This document shows, piece by piece, positions 9,041 to 17,085 of a stretch of 42,138 nt of DNA. Below the pieces are notes generated by a model. The model was not told where the DNA came from. It saw nothing but the letters and a program-made list of their open reading frames with translations, and did no database searches. Source of the stretch: Methanomicrobiales archaeon (GTDB taxonomy: Archaea > Halobacteriota > Methanomicrobia > Methanomicrobiales > JACTUA01); contig JARYLJ010000015.1 in NCBI GenBank assembly GCA_029907705.1, positions 1 through 42,138 of the forward strand, in the 5' to 3' direction. The translations under genes were made by a program, and so were the position numbers. Within the stretch, counting starts at the first letter, position 1, and every line of letters begins with the position of its first letter.

Positions 9041-9642
9041 AGGCATGTCACCCGATCGAATGCGAGCATCGATCCTGCGGGGATCGCTGTATCCAGATTG
9101 TGTGTGAAGATGTGGCCGTCATCCAATAAAAAAAAATGGGGTGCTCCGTGATTTAGAGGAGAAACATAGCCATTTCCCCTTCGCTTTTTGTATGTTGCCA
9201 TCGGTGAACCACCGATTACCGGGGGGTCCTCATGAACCCCGAATGCTCGAGGAACATCCGTCCGCGGCTGCAGCCTGCAGTCGGAGTTCAAAGAGGGCGA
9301 CGATCTCCTGCACAAGGGCGATCTTCATCTCCATCAAGCGTAATGAGCGCAGGCCCCCCTCCTTTCCCGCAGAGGTAAAACGGTCGGCTGCCGGCAGGGC
9401 AGCAGATATCTCGATGGCATTTCAATCGATTCAGACGCTGCCGCTTCCCTTGGCCAGATGGTGAGGCCAGATATGCCGGGGAAGACGGGCAACGATCATC
9501 GATGCAGCTTCAGGACGGGTGAAAAGGCCGAAAATTCGAATGTACATGAATATGGGCGGTTGAACAGGAGGGTGGAAAATCAGCTGGCTGGATCTTTGGA
9601 AAGATGAAAAAATTTTTTCGAATGGAATTGCAGGATGCGGAC
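9041..9642. other. 602-base intergenic region with small hairpins
   Basis: I see no convincing gene. An A run at 9127-9135 reads as a T run on the minus strand. Two adjacent hairpins lie at 9201-9215 (TCGGTG, loop AAC, CACCGA) and 9223-9240 (GGGGT...ACCCC). The rest is mixed sequence between two gene 3' ends (oxidoreductase on plus, ferritin on minus), so it contains both terminators in some form. Confidence 0.4.
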
Positions 9643-10134
9643 TCACTCCCGCTTTCCCAGCTCCTCGTCGAGGCAGAGGAGTGCATGTCCATGTCCGGCG
9701 AGCATCTTTGTCTTATGGACGAGATCGAAGGCGTTCGCCTCTTCCTCCACCTGTTCGCTCACGAACCACTGAAGCATGTTCGCTGTCGCGTAGTCCTTCT
9801 CATCCATCGCGAGTTCGAGGAGTTCGTGGATCCAGGCGGTCACCTTCTGCTCGTGCTCGTAGATGTTCTCGACCGCCGCCAGCGGAGACTTCCATTCCGT
9901 CGGTGGTGCATCGATTGGAGCAAGCCTCACCTCTCCCCCGCGCTCGACGATATAGTCGAAGAACTTCATCGCATGCACCCGCTCCTCCCCGGCCTGCACA
10001 CGCACCCATTTCGCAAAGCCATGCAGATTCTCGGACTCGAAGTAGGCGGACATGCCCAGATACAGATATGCGGAATAGAGCTCCCGGTTTATCTGTCCGT
10101 TCAGGGCATCGACCATCTTCTGGTTTATTTTCAT
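9643..10134 (-). CDS. ftn: Non-haem ferritin
   Basis: A 163-residue ferritin of the bacterial FtnA type, which oxidises Fe(II) at a di-iron centre and stores the iron in a 24-subunit shell. Visible ferroxidase ligands include E18 in NRELYSAYLYL, E51 and H54 in GEERVH and E95 in IYEHE; the EQVEEEANAF segment supplies the last ligand. The ATG at 10134 was chosen over one at 10155 because the family starts close to MxxxKMVDALNxQIN and because a TATA-like box at 10168-10177 would put transcription start between the two. The gene stands alone. It likely buffers iron and limits oxidative damage in an anaerobe. Confidence 0.93.
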   Translation of the reverse strand: MKINQKMVDALNGQINRELYSAYLYLGMSAYFESENLHGFAKWVRVQAGEERVHAMKFFDYIVERGGEVRLAPIDAPPTEWKSPLAAVENIYEHEQKVTAWIHELLELAMDEKDYATANMLQWFVSEQVEEEANAFDLVHKTKMLAGHGHALLCLDEELGKRE

Positions 10135-10165
10135 CTCCTTCACCCTGATAAGCATACGACATTCG

Positions 10166-10178
10166 TCAATTAATGCTT
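10166..10178 (-). promoter_or_regulatory. Putative TATA box of the ferritin gene
   Basis: The minus strand reads AGCATTAATTGAC here, an AT-rich island in GC-rich DNA. It lies about 26 bases before a transcription start that would leave a leader of roughly ten bases before the ATG at 10134. Confidence 0.35.
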
Positions 10179-10284
10179 ACTGTTCGACTGTCCCCCCGGT
10201 GGCTCTTCAGATCCCAGCCTCCCGGATCCCCTTCAGACCCGACGATCCGTGGAGGTCCGTCTGTCTCCTCTCTCCTGGAACAGA

Positions 10285-10565
10285 CGCCCTGGCCACTTGC
10301 ATGCAGTTCCCGATCCTTCATAGCCCTTCCAGAGAGAGAACGGAGGATTCGCACGCAGGGGCGCCGGAGCGGCGGGTGCAGAGCCGAGTCGCCCCCTAGA
10401 GCGTTCGATGCCATCATAACCCCTGAACAGCGCCTGATGACATCGAAGATCGATGAAAGCACCTTTAAAAAAACCATCGAATCCATGGTGCACTCCTGCT
10501 CGAAGGAGTATAACGTATCCCTTTCAGCCGATCCGGTGCGTGACAGAAGTTCAATTCAGATGGAC
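10285..10565 (-). repeat. Dispersed intergenic repeat, copy R2
   Basis: This copy lacks or has lost the outer left part. It shares GACGCCCTGGCCACTTGCAT (starting 10283) with R1, the GC-rich hairpin (AGGGGCG at 10357-10363, CGCCCCCT at 10390-10397), GAGCGTTCGATGCCAT, the ACCATCGAATCCATGG block with hairpin arms CGATG (10451-10455)/CATCG (10475-10479), and GATCCGGTGCGTGACAGAAG. The minus strand is open from 10486 to 10166; an internal ATG at 10414 begins MASNALGGD, matching the frames of the other copies. It sits upstream of ferritin. Confidence 0.7.
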
Positions 10566-10595
10566 TCATATAAAGGGGAACATCCGATCGTGTGA

Positions 10596-11033
10596 GACGA
10601 TTATTCACAAGGGTTCGCACTGAGATGACCCGAATGTAGCCGCTCGAATATCAGGCGGATAACTGTGGGGGACGTTCATGGGCGTTCCGGTAACGATTTT
10701 TCGCAGAAAAGCCGCGGAAGAAAGTCGTACAATGGGAGGGCGGCCGAATGGTGGCGAGCTGGTGCCTTCGGAGGGGTCCGAGAGGATACGATACCGTCGA
10801 TGGGATTGAAAGGGTCTTTCAGAATCGCAGCGCTTGAGCAAAGGCAGAAATGTCGAGGAAAGAGGGATGACAGCCCTGACGATCAGATACGGTTTCATTC
10901 ATCCCATGGACGGATCAGGGCAGTACATTCAGGCATCCCGATGGAATTTCAGGGTGATATAAAGGCTTATTAGAGGAGATCCCTGTAATTACATATATCT
11001 TTAAGTGATTGTCATGCATATTACCAAGGGTAT
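10596..11033. other. Intergenic region, promoter end AT-rich
   Basis: Nothing gene-like is seen from 10596 to about 10950. Two TATA-like boxes follow: GATATAAAGG near 10961 and ACATATATCTTTAAG at 10991-11005. The second is well placed to drive the small frame at 11034 and the zinc-ribbon gene at 11158. Confidence 0.4.
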
Positions 11034-11153
11034 ATGCGTCGCAGCGTGGAGGGGACCGGGCATTCTCTCAAGTTCTTTCAGCGAGTGCAGAGAGATCCGG
11101 CGACCTTTCACCTGATCTTTATGCGGAATACACCCCGGCACGAGGAGCTCTGA
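11034..11153 (+). CDS. Possible 39-residue small protein upstream of the zinc-ribbon gene
   Basis: An ATG at 11034, 30 bases after a good TATA box and preceded by AAGGG, opens a 39-codon frame (starting MRRSVEGTGHSLKFF) that stops four bases before the next ATG. The close spacing would allow translational coupling. It is rich in Arg, Phe and His and has no recognisable family. It may be a leader peptide, a real small protein or chance. Confidence 0.25.
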   Translation: MRRSVEGTGHSLKFFQRVQRDPATFHLIFMRNTPRHEEL

Positions 11154-11157
11154 AGAT

Positions 11158-11622
11158 ATGACCGTGAGGGTGAATGCACATCACATCATATGCCCTGGCT
11201 GCCAGGAGAAGGTCTTTCTCGACGAGCTTGTGGGGGGGCACTGCCCTCTCTGCGGCTGCGTGATGGAAGATGAGGTGGAGGATGACTATGGAGAGGTGAT
11301 CGAACGCTCCGACCTCGCCTGGATCGTCTTCCAGTACCACATCTTCAGGAAGCTTTCGGAACTCGGGGTGGCCCCTCTCCAGATCATGCAGCTGCTCAGG
11401 AGGATGGAAGACCTGGAGGAGTGTGATCTGCTTCTTGAAGAGAGCCTCGAGTTCGCCATCGAGGTGCCGATGTCGAGAGTCGGACACCTCATTCCGAAAC
11501 GCTGCTCAAAATGCGGCAGGATCTTCGTCGGCGGGGGAAGAAAGGTGATCCTCGCAGACCTGGGCAGGAACCAATTCAGAAAGAGCTACCGCTGTTCCGA
11601 ATGCCAGGAGAAATCTCAGTAA
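11158..11622 (+). CDS. Zinc-ribbon protein of unknown function
   Basis: A 154-residue protein with two zinc-ribbon-like knuckles bracketing a helical acidic middle. The N-terminal ribbon has CPGC (12-15) and CPLCGC (29-34); the C-terminal one has CSKCGRIF (near 115) and CSEC (near 147). The middle (about 45-105) is rich in Glu, Leu and Asp (LLRRMEDLEECDLLLEESLEF). Such twin-ribbon proteins often bind nucleic acid or act as transcription-associated adaptors, but that is inference. It stands alone with a TATA-like box about 160 bases upstream, and copy R3 of the dispersed repeat follows it. Confidence 0.78.
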   Translation: MTVRVNAHHIICPGCQEKVFLDELVGGHCPLCGCVMEDEVEDDYGEVIERSDLAWIVFQYHIFRKLSELGVAPLQIMQLLRRMEDLEECDLLLEESLEFAIEVPMSRVGHLIPKRCSKCGRIFVGGGRKVILADLGRNQFRKSYRCSECQEKSQ

Positions 11623-11664
11623 ACTCCTCCAGATCCGACAATCCATAGGCATCCACTCATCCCT

Positions 11665-12058
11665 TTTTTCAGGGCACACGTTTTCACCACAACTTCGATT
11701 AGAAAGCAGAAGCGGGATTTATGTATCCACGGTATCGCTCGTGTCACAGCGACCGGACAGAACGCACTACGGTTATATATTCTCAGTGTGAGCAGGGCTC
11801 GCCCGAAGTTCGATCTACGACAGATGGGGAAGATCACAGTCGGGCGCCGGAGCCGAGCGTCGCCCCCTGGAGCGTTCGATGCCATTAAAAAACATGGATA
11901 TAAGGCTGATCCCGATATAAAAAAATCGATGGAAGCACCCTTGGGAAAAACCATCGAATCGACATTCTCCTGTTCTTCGTAAAAGGAGAATGAATTTTAT
12001 TATGTCGATCCGGTTCCTGACAGAAGTTCAGCCGTAATCGATTCAGGGGGGTAATAAC
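11665..12058 (-). repeat. Dispersed intergenic repeat, copy R3
   Basis: The best match to R1 end to end: CGTTTTCACCACAACTTCGA (11679-11698), CGAAGTTCGATCTACGACAG, hairpin arms GGGCG (11842-11846)/CGCCC (11861-11865), GAGCGTTCGATGCCAT, CGATGG (11927-11932)/CCATCG (11951-11956), and GTCGATCCGGTTCCTGACAG ending in a G-rich tail. The CTGCATGCAG block of R1, R2 and R4 is missing. The minus strand is open from 11954 to 11616, with an internal ATG at 11885 beginning MASNAPGGD. Like R1, it ends exactly at the stop codon of a minus-strand gene (proS). Confidence 0.75.
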
Positions 12059-13492
12059 TCAGTAGGCCCTTCCGACCAGTGCGTGCGCACCCGCGGTGCC
12101 ACAGACGATACAGGTGCAATTCCCCTCTCCGGACATCTCGGCGTCGAGGCATGAACCGAGCACACTCGCCCCTGTCTTCTTCTCCAGTTCCTGGGCACAG
12201 CTGTAATTTCCACACCAACCGACGATCACGACACCCTTCTCGAGCGCAGACCCTATCTCACCCAGGTCGGAAATCCGCTTTATGCAGGATCTCAAGCGCC
12301 CCTCTGCACTTTCAGAGATCCTCTCGTTGAACTCGCGAAGCAACTCCACGACCCTCTCCCGGATCTCCTCCCTGTTTAACAGCGAGCGTTTTCCATCCCG
12401 TGCCACCGCCATCACCTTCCTTCCGTCGAGATCCCGCGGTCCGACCTCGAGACGGAGGGGGACACCCCGCATCTCCCAGTGGTAGTACTTGGCACCCGGC
12501 CTGATCTCGCGGTCATCGATGCGCACGCGCAGCCCCATCGCCTCCACATCAGCTCTGATCCCATTCGCATATGTCATGATCTCCTCCCTTCGCTTCCCGA
12601 TGATCACGGGCACGATCAGTACCTGAACCGGGGCGACCTCATGGGGCAGCACGAGCCCCCTGTCGTCTCCATGGATGGCAATCAGGGCGGCGATGCAGCG
12701 TTCGGATATCCCGTAGCAGGTCTGCTGCGCATACTTCTGCTCCCCCTTCTCGTCCTCGAACATGATCCCGAAGGTCATGGAGAAGTGATCGCCCAGATGA
12801 TGGACGGTTCCAATCTGGAGCGTCTTCCCATCGGGCATCACCGTATCGATGGCGATGGTATAGTCCGCGCCCGGAAATTTGTCCCACTCGGGTCTCTTCG
12901 AGACGATGACAGGGACACAGAGCTTCCGGTAGAACTCCCGATAAAGGTCGATCGCCGCATTCACCTGCTTCTCCGCCTCCTCCCATGTTCGATGCACCGT
13001 GTGCGCCTCCTTGAAGGAGGTGATCTCCCTGAGCCTGATCAGGGGGCGTGTGTGCTTCGTCTCGTACCTGAAGGTGTTCACCACCTGATACAGCCTGATG
13101 GGAAGGTCCGCATGGGACCTTATCCAGAGCGCATACATCGGATAGATCGCCGTCTCGCTGGTGGGGCGAAGGGCGAGAGGCACCTCCAGTTCGTTCTGCC
13201 CCCCCTTCGTCACCCAGAAGACCTCGTTCTCGAACCCCTTGATGTGCTCCGCCTCCTTCATGAACTCGGTGGCAGGAATGAGCAGCGGAAAGAGTGTCTC
13301 CTGATGATCCCTGTCGAGAAGGCTGCGCAATATCTGATAAACCGCTCGCCTGATGGCGAAACCGTGCGGGTACCATACATACAGGCCCTTCACCGGATAC
13401 CGGACATCCATCACCTCGGCCCGCCAGAGAATATCGTTGTACCACTCGCTGAACTCTTCCTTGGGGGGTAAGGAAACGCTCTCCTCTTGCAT
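12059..13492 (-). CDS. proS: Prolyl-tRNA synthetase, archaeal type
   Basis: A 477-residue class II synthetase that charges tRNA-Pro. Visible marks are the motif 2 region ([17 protein letters not shown]), the proline-site [13 protein letters not shown], motif 3 near [14 protein letters not shown], the anticodon-binding domain starting about residue 280 (VQVLIVPVI), and the C-terminal zinc-binding-type domain with C419?, CAQELE, CTCIVCG, ending in the Tyr that is usual for archaeal/eukaryotic-type ProRS. There is no bacterial editing insert, and the length is normal. It lies 16 bases downstream of the SpoIIM-like gene and probably ends a DUF63-SpoIIM-ProS operon. Confidence 0.96.
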   Translation of the reverse strand: MQEESVSLPPKEEFSEWYNDILWRAEVMDVRYPVKGLYVWYPHGFAIRRAVYQILRSLLDRDHQETLFPLLIPATEFMKEAEHIKGFENEVFWVTKGGQNELEVPLALRPTSETAIYPMYALWIRSHADLPIRLYQVVNTFRYETKHTRPLIRLREITSFKEAHTVHRTWEEAEKQVNAAIDLYREFYRKLCVPVIVSKRPEWDKFPGADYTIAIDTVMPDGKTLQIGTVHHLGDHFSMTFGIMFEDEKGEQKYAQQTCYGISERCIAALIAIHGDDRGLVLPHEVAPVQVLIVPVIIGKRREEIMTYANGIRADVEAMGLRVRIDDREIRPGAKYYHWEMRGVPLRLEVGPRDLDGRKVMAVARDGKRSLLNREEIRERVVELLREFNERISESAEGRLRSCIKRISDLGEIGSALEKGVVIVGWCGNYSCAQELEKKTGASVLGSCLDAEMSGEGNCTCIVCGTAGAHALVGRAY

Positions 13493-13508
13493 CGGCGCTG
13501 TCTCTCCG

Positions 13509-14075
13509 CTAAATTATAAGGTCTAACACATAAGGCGTAATAAAGGACTCGATAAATGCCGCAATCGCCACCAGCGGTATCACGATGGAGATGAAAATTC
13601 TCCCGAGCCTCTCCGCCGATTCAGATGCATCGCCGGCGCCTCTCACCTCCATCCACAACGCCTGTGCAAGGGATAACCCGAGGGCTCCGGAGAGGAGGAA
13701 TGCGGGTATCTCCAGAAGCCCGTGGGGAAGGAGCGCTGCCATGATGAAGAGTGGCCCACGCTCATGAACGCTGAAGGCGATCACACCGCCGATGAGAAGG
13801 CCGTTCAGCGATATGATGAGGACAGTGAAGAGGCCGAGAGAGGTGCCGCCGAGAAATAGGAGCGCGCAGGCCTCGAGATTATTCAGGAATATCCTGATGA
13901 AGATGATGAACGGATCGTCTCCGAGAAGTCCGGCATACAGCTCACTCCTGACGAACTCTATCAGCTGCTCACCTGCCTCCCTGTTCGATGTGACGATGCC
14001 ATAACCGACAGACACCGTGAGCAGCAGCACCAATCCGGCAACCGCGAGATTGAACTTCATTCTATCATCAGACAT
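13509..14075 (-). CDS. SpoIIM-family membrane protein (DUF95)
   Basis: A 188-residue integral membrane protein. Hydrophobic segments are visible at about 9-28, 60-103 (probably two helices), 107-136 and 160-185, so four to five helices. The [12 protein letters not shown] motif near residue 116 is the hallmark of the stage II sporulation protein M family. Archaea do not sporulate; members there are thought to act in membrane remodelling or transport, but no function is proven. The start overlaps the end of the DUF63 gene by 8 bases, so the two are translationally coupled and may form a membrane complex. Confidence 0.88.
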   Translation of the reverse strand: MSDDRMKFNLAVAGLVLLLTVSVGYGIVTSNREAGEQLIEFVRSELYAGLLGDDPFIIFIRIFLNNLEACALLFLGGTSLGLFTVLIISLNGLLIGGVIAFSVHERGPLFIMAALLPHGLLEIPAFLLSGALGLSLAQALWMEVRGAGDASESAERLGRIFISIVIPLVAIAAFIESFITPYVLDLII

Positions 14076-14913
14076 AGAGGATCATTCTCACCATATCCCT
14101 GATTCCGGGAGCGAGACCGAGGAGGATCATGACGAGGATCACGATATGGTACAGCCCGGTTTCACCCTCAGTTCTGTAACGCTCGAGCAGATATACCGCC
14201 GGGATCAGCACACCGATCTTGAGCAGGTACATGGAGAAACCGCTTCCTGTCATCGATATGAGGGTGGAACCCACCACATGCACCTCCCTGTAGGGGATCT
14301 CGTGCAGGTCAACTCCGTAGCCGGTCGCGCTCGCATCCAGCATATGCCCGAAGATCAGCATGCGGTAGAGCGTATCGGAGACGTACTTCCATCCGAGTCC
14401 ATATCTGAGCAGTGCCCAGAAGGCGATGGACGAGGCGGCCGCGAGGGCCGAGATCAGGGCCAGGACAAAAAACCCGATTCTGCCCTGTGTCAGTCCGTAC
14501 ACGATGAGTACCGTGCTGCAGACGAAGACGCATGCGATCCCTGTTCCTGCATATATACTTCTGTAGTTCTGCACCCGGCCTTTATCCTGCAGGTAGGTGC
14601 CAGCGAGCAATGCCATGACGGCGATGAAGAAGACAGAGAAGAAGATGAGCGGCGTGACCAGCAGGAATCTTAAGTCCGAGGTGATCAGCCCCGTATCCTC
14701 GACCACACGGAGGAGTCCGCCAAAGACGACGAAAGGAATTGTGGAAAGGACGAAGTTTCTGTCCAGCGGTGTGCCCCTCGCGATCAGCCATTTATAAACG
14801 AGGTAGACGGAAACGAGGAGGATGCCCGCGTATGTTAGGGTATCCACCACGTTATAGGGATGTCCGTATCTGATGGGATCGATGTAATATTTGTATATGA
14901 ACTCTCTAAACAT
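14068..14913 (-). CDS. DUF63 family membrane protein
   Basis: A 281-residue protein of the archaeal DUF63 family, with about eight predicted membrane helices. The ATG at 14913 gives the family-typical beginning (MFREFIYKYYIDPIRYGHPYN); the longer frame upstream overlaps egsA on the other strand and is not likely used. Conserved polar spots include VVFGGLLRVVEDTG (about 61-74), HMLDASATGYGVDL and HEIPYREVH, which resemble a catalytic or metal site inside the membrane; function is unknown. Only 12 bases separate it from the divergent egsA start, so both promoters must overlap the opposite gene's 5' end. Confidence 0.88.
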   Translation of the reverse strand: MFREFIYKYYIDPIRYGHPYNVVDTLTYAGILLVSVYLVYKWLIARGTPLDRNFVLSTIPFVVFGGLLRVVEDTGLITSDLRFLLVTPLIFFSVFFIAVMALLAGTYLQDKGRVQNYRSIYAGTGIACVFVCSTVLIVYGLTQGRIGFFVLALISALAAASSIAFWALLRYGLGWKYVSDTLYRMLIFGHMLDASATGYGVDLHEIPYREVHVVGSTLISMTGSGFSMYLLKIGVLIPAVYLLERYRTEGETGLYHIVILVMILLGLAPGIRDMVRMILYV

Positions 14914-14925
14914 GATTGATTCCGA

Positions 14926-16005
14926 ATGGGTGCAGATGGTATCTCGGTACTGAAGAATAAAGGTTTTGACAAGTCGAAATGGATGCAATTCCCGCGGGAT
15001 GTGGTCATAGGCCACAGGGTGCTGGACAGCATCACAGAGATCTGCCAGGATCTCGATCTCGGGCGTTCTGCACTCATCGTCACGGGAAGCAGCACATACG
15101 GGATCGCCGGAAGAAAGGTGGAAGAGCTGATCGGCAGGAGCTGTGACACCCGGGTTGTGCATACCGAGGAGATCTCCATGGAGGTGATCAGGGATCTCGA
15201 GCGGGCCGGAGAGGGATTCGATTTCTTCATCGGCGTCGGTGGGGGGCGCGTGATAGATACAGCAAAGATCGTCTCGTACAACCTCGATCGGCAGTTCATC
15301 AGCATACCGACCGCGGCATCGCACGATGGAATCGCGTCCGCACGTGCCTCTGTCCCTTCACCGCAGGGAAGCGCCTCCATACAGGCGCACCCCCCCATTG
15401 CGATCGTTGCGGATACGGAGATCATTGCGGCTGCGCCGCACCGGCTACTCGCCTCAGGATGTGCCGATATCATCTCCAATTATACGGCGATTCTCGACTG
15501 GGAACTCTCCCATCGGATCACGTCGGAACCGATCAGTGAATACGCGATCGCGCTTTCGAGGATGACGGCGGAGATGCTGATGAAGAATGCGGATATCATC
15601 AAACCAAATCAGGAGGCAAGCGCATGGCTCGTGACGAAGGCGCTCGTGGCATCAGGGGTTGCGATGAGTATCGCAGGTTCCTCGCGGCCGGCGAGCGGGG
15701 GCGAGCACAAGTTCAGCCTTGCACTGGAACGGCTGGCGCCCGGAAAGGGTCTCCACGGCGAGAGGTGCGGGATCGGTACCATCATGGCGATGTTCCTGCA
15801 CGGCGGGGACTGGCGCGGGATAAGGGGGGCGCTGGCAAAGATAGGTGCCCCCACGACGCCGACGGAGATCGGTGTCCAGGACGAAATTGCGGTCGAGGCA
15901 CTGCTGAGAGCGAGGGAAGTCAGACCGGAGAGGTTCACCATACTGGATACAGGTCTGACGAGGGAATCGGCAGAGGCACTGGTGAAGATGCTGTACCGGG
16001 AGTGA
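14926..16005 (+). CDS. egsA: sn-glycerol-1-phosphate dehydrogenase
   Basis: A 359-residue NAD(P)- and zinc-dependent dehydrogenase that reduces dihydroxyacetone phosphate to sn-glycerol-1-phosphate, setting the stereochemistry of archaeal ether lipids. It shows the conserved KSKWMQFPRDVVIGH start, the nucleotide loop GVGGGRVIDTAK (103-114), the AASHDGIASAR active-site stretch, and likely zinc ligands D181 (GCADIISN), H261 (GGEHKF) and H277 (GLHGERCG). Length is normal. Ten kb downstream the geranylgeranyl reductase acts at the other end of the same lipid pathway. UPF0179 follows 7 bases later, probably in one operon. Confidence 0.96.
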   Translation: MGADGISVLKNKGFDKSKWMQFPRDVVIGHRVLDSITEICQDLDLGRSALIVTGSSTYGIAGRKVEELIGRSCDTRVVHTEEISMEVIRDLERAGEGFDFFIGVGGGRVIDTAKIVSYNLDRQFISIPTAASHDGIASARASVPSPQGSASIQAHPPIAIVADTEIIAAAPHRLLASGCADIISNYTAILDWELSHRITSEPISEYAIALSRMTAEMLMKNADIIKPNQEASAWLVTKALVASGVAMSIAGSSRPASGGEHKFSLALERLAPGKGLHGERCGIGTIMAMFLHGGDWRGIRGALAKIGAPTTPTEIGVQDEIAVEALLRAREVRPERFTILDTGLTRESAEALVKMLYRE

Positions 16006-16012
16006 GCGGCAT

Positions 16013-16462
16013 ATGCCTGCACCGAAGACGAAGATCACGCTGGTCGGATCCGCCATGGCCAGGCACGGTGTGGAGTTCATCTATGAGGGTGAGCTCTCCG
16101 CCTGCAATGCCTGCAAAGTGCGCAAGGCGTGCAACAACCTCCAGAAGGGCAAGATGTACCGGGTCACGGTGGTGAGGGAATCATCCAGGCATGAATGTCC
16201 TGTGCACCTGGGCGGGGTGTGTGCAGTGGAAGTGGTCGAATCGCCACTCGTGGCGCTGATAGGCGCCGATATGGCGATCCTGAACTCGACCATCCAGTAC
16301 AGTGCCCCATGCAACCGCGCAGACTGCAAGATCTTTGAGCTCTGCCATCCGGAAGGGATTGTCGAAGGGGCCAGGTACGTGGTGACAGAGATCCTCGGCA
16401 ACCCTCCCGATGGCTGCGAGAGGGGCAGGGTCCTGAAACTCGTGGAGCTGCAGAGCCAGTGA
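16013..16462 (+). CDS. UPF0179 family Cys-rich protein
   Basis: A 149-residue protein of the archaeal UPF0179 family. It has conserved cysteines in groups: CNACKVRKAC (31-40), HECPVHLGGVC and CNRADCKIFELC, consistent with a bound zinc or iron-sulfur site. The rest is beta-rich. Its function is not established. It begins 7 bases after egsA and is most likely co-transcribed with it. Confidence 0.92.
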   Translation: MPAPKTKITLVGSAMARHGVEFIYEGELSACNACKVRKACNNLQKGKMYRVTVVRESSRHECPVHLGGVCAVEVVESPLVALIGADMAILNSTIQYSAPCNRADCKIFELCHPEGIVEGARYVVTEILGNPPDGCERGRVLKLVELQSQ

Positions 16463-16492
16463 AGTGGATGGCCCTGCAGGATCCCCATCCCT

Positions 16493-16925
16493 GCTCCCCC
16501 GCATCGATCCCGAGAGAACTCCTGTCATGAACCATATCGACAGAAGTTGAACGTTCTGTTTCTCCGGGTAAAAAGTTCAGCAGGGGATCTCCTGTTTTTT
16601 CATAGAGGATGATAAACCGGCTTTCGATGGTGAAATGGTTAAATATATCCGGCATCTTCCTCAATCGATGAACACGCCGGGGCTCCGCCATGCGATGCCC
16701 CCGCCGCTCCGGCACCCCTGCGTACGAGCCCCCTTTTGTCCAGGATCGAACTTCGGCGATCTCCTGCACGGACTGAGAATGCATGACGGAGGTGCTGCAG
16801 GGTCGTCACTCGGTAACCGCATGCATGTGGCTAGGGCGTTCGATCCGGTCGCGATATCATGAGAGATATCGTTAATCCTCTTCACCCGTACTTTTTATCC
16901 GGGGTCGGAATGAATATGCCCGCTC
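16493..16925 (+). repeat. Dispersed intergenic repeat, copy R4 (inverted relative to R1-R3)
   Basis: Read on the minus strand, this copy aligns with R1 and R3: CGAAGTTCGATCCTGGACA, CATGCATGCGG, GCGACCGGATCGAACGCC, and GTCGATATGGTTCATGACAG at the far end. The GC-rich stem has arms GGGGC (16679-16683) and ACCCC (16714-16718); on the minus strand this is GGGGT with GCCCC and still pairs using a G-U wobble. The plus strand is open at 16635-16862, with an internal ATG at 16668 (MNTPG) and the motif PFCPGSNFG also present in R1. The stretch 16863-16925 matches R5, which sets the right-hand limit. Confidence 0.72.
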
Positions 16926-17085
16926 GGGAAAATGAATGACAGGAGGAATCGATGAAACCCCGGGGGGTGGCAAAGCTCCATGAAAGAAACGAGGTACGGG
17001 GACGGGTCCCGCGATCCCCTTGTCCAAGGAATAGAACCATCGGCCTTATTCAGGATCGGGGTTCGCCTGCTGTCATCTCCTGAAT
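16926..17085. other. Short intergenic remainder after repeat R4
   Basis: An AGGAGGAATCG ribosome-binding-like stretch precedes an ATG at 16952 that opens 43 codons ending just before the ADP-ribosylglycohydrolase stop. The frame reads like random GC-rich DNA, and I do not call it a gene. Confidence 0.3.

Noticed and set aside
9201-9240. Pair of small hairpins in the gap after the 2-oxoacid oxidoreductase genes, considered as a riboswitch or terminator
   Set aside because: The stems are only five to six pairs, there is no T run beside them, and they do not match a riboswitch class I know.
9041-9642. Possible further copy of the dispersed repeat (CGATCTCCTGCAC shared with R4)
   Set aside because: Only one 13-base block matches; the order of other landmarks is absent, so it is probably chance.
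16952-17083. 43-codon plus-strand frame behind an AGGAGG sequence
   Set aside because: Composition and residue use look random, it ends against a convergent gene, and there is no promoter or known family.
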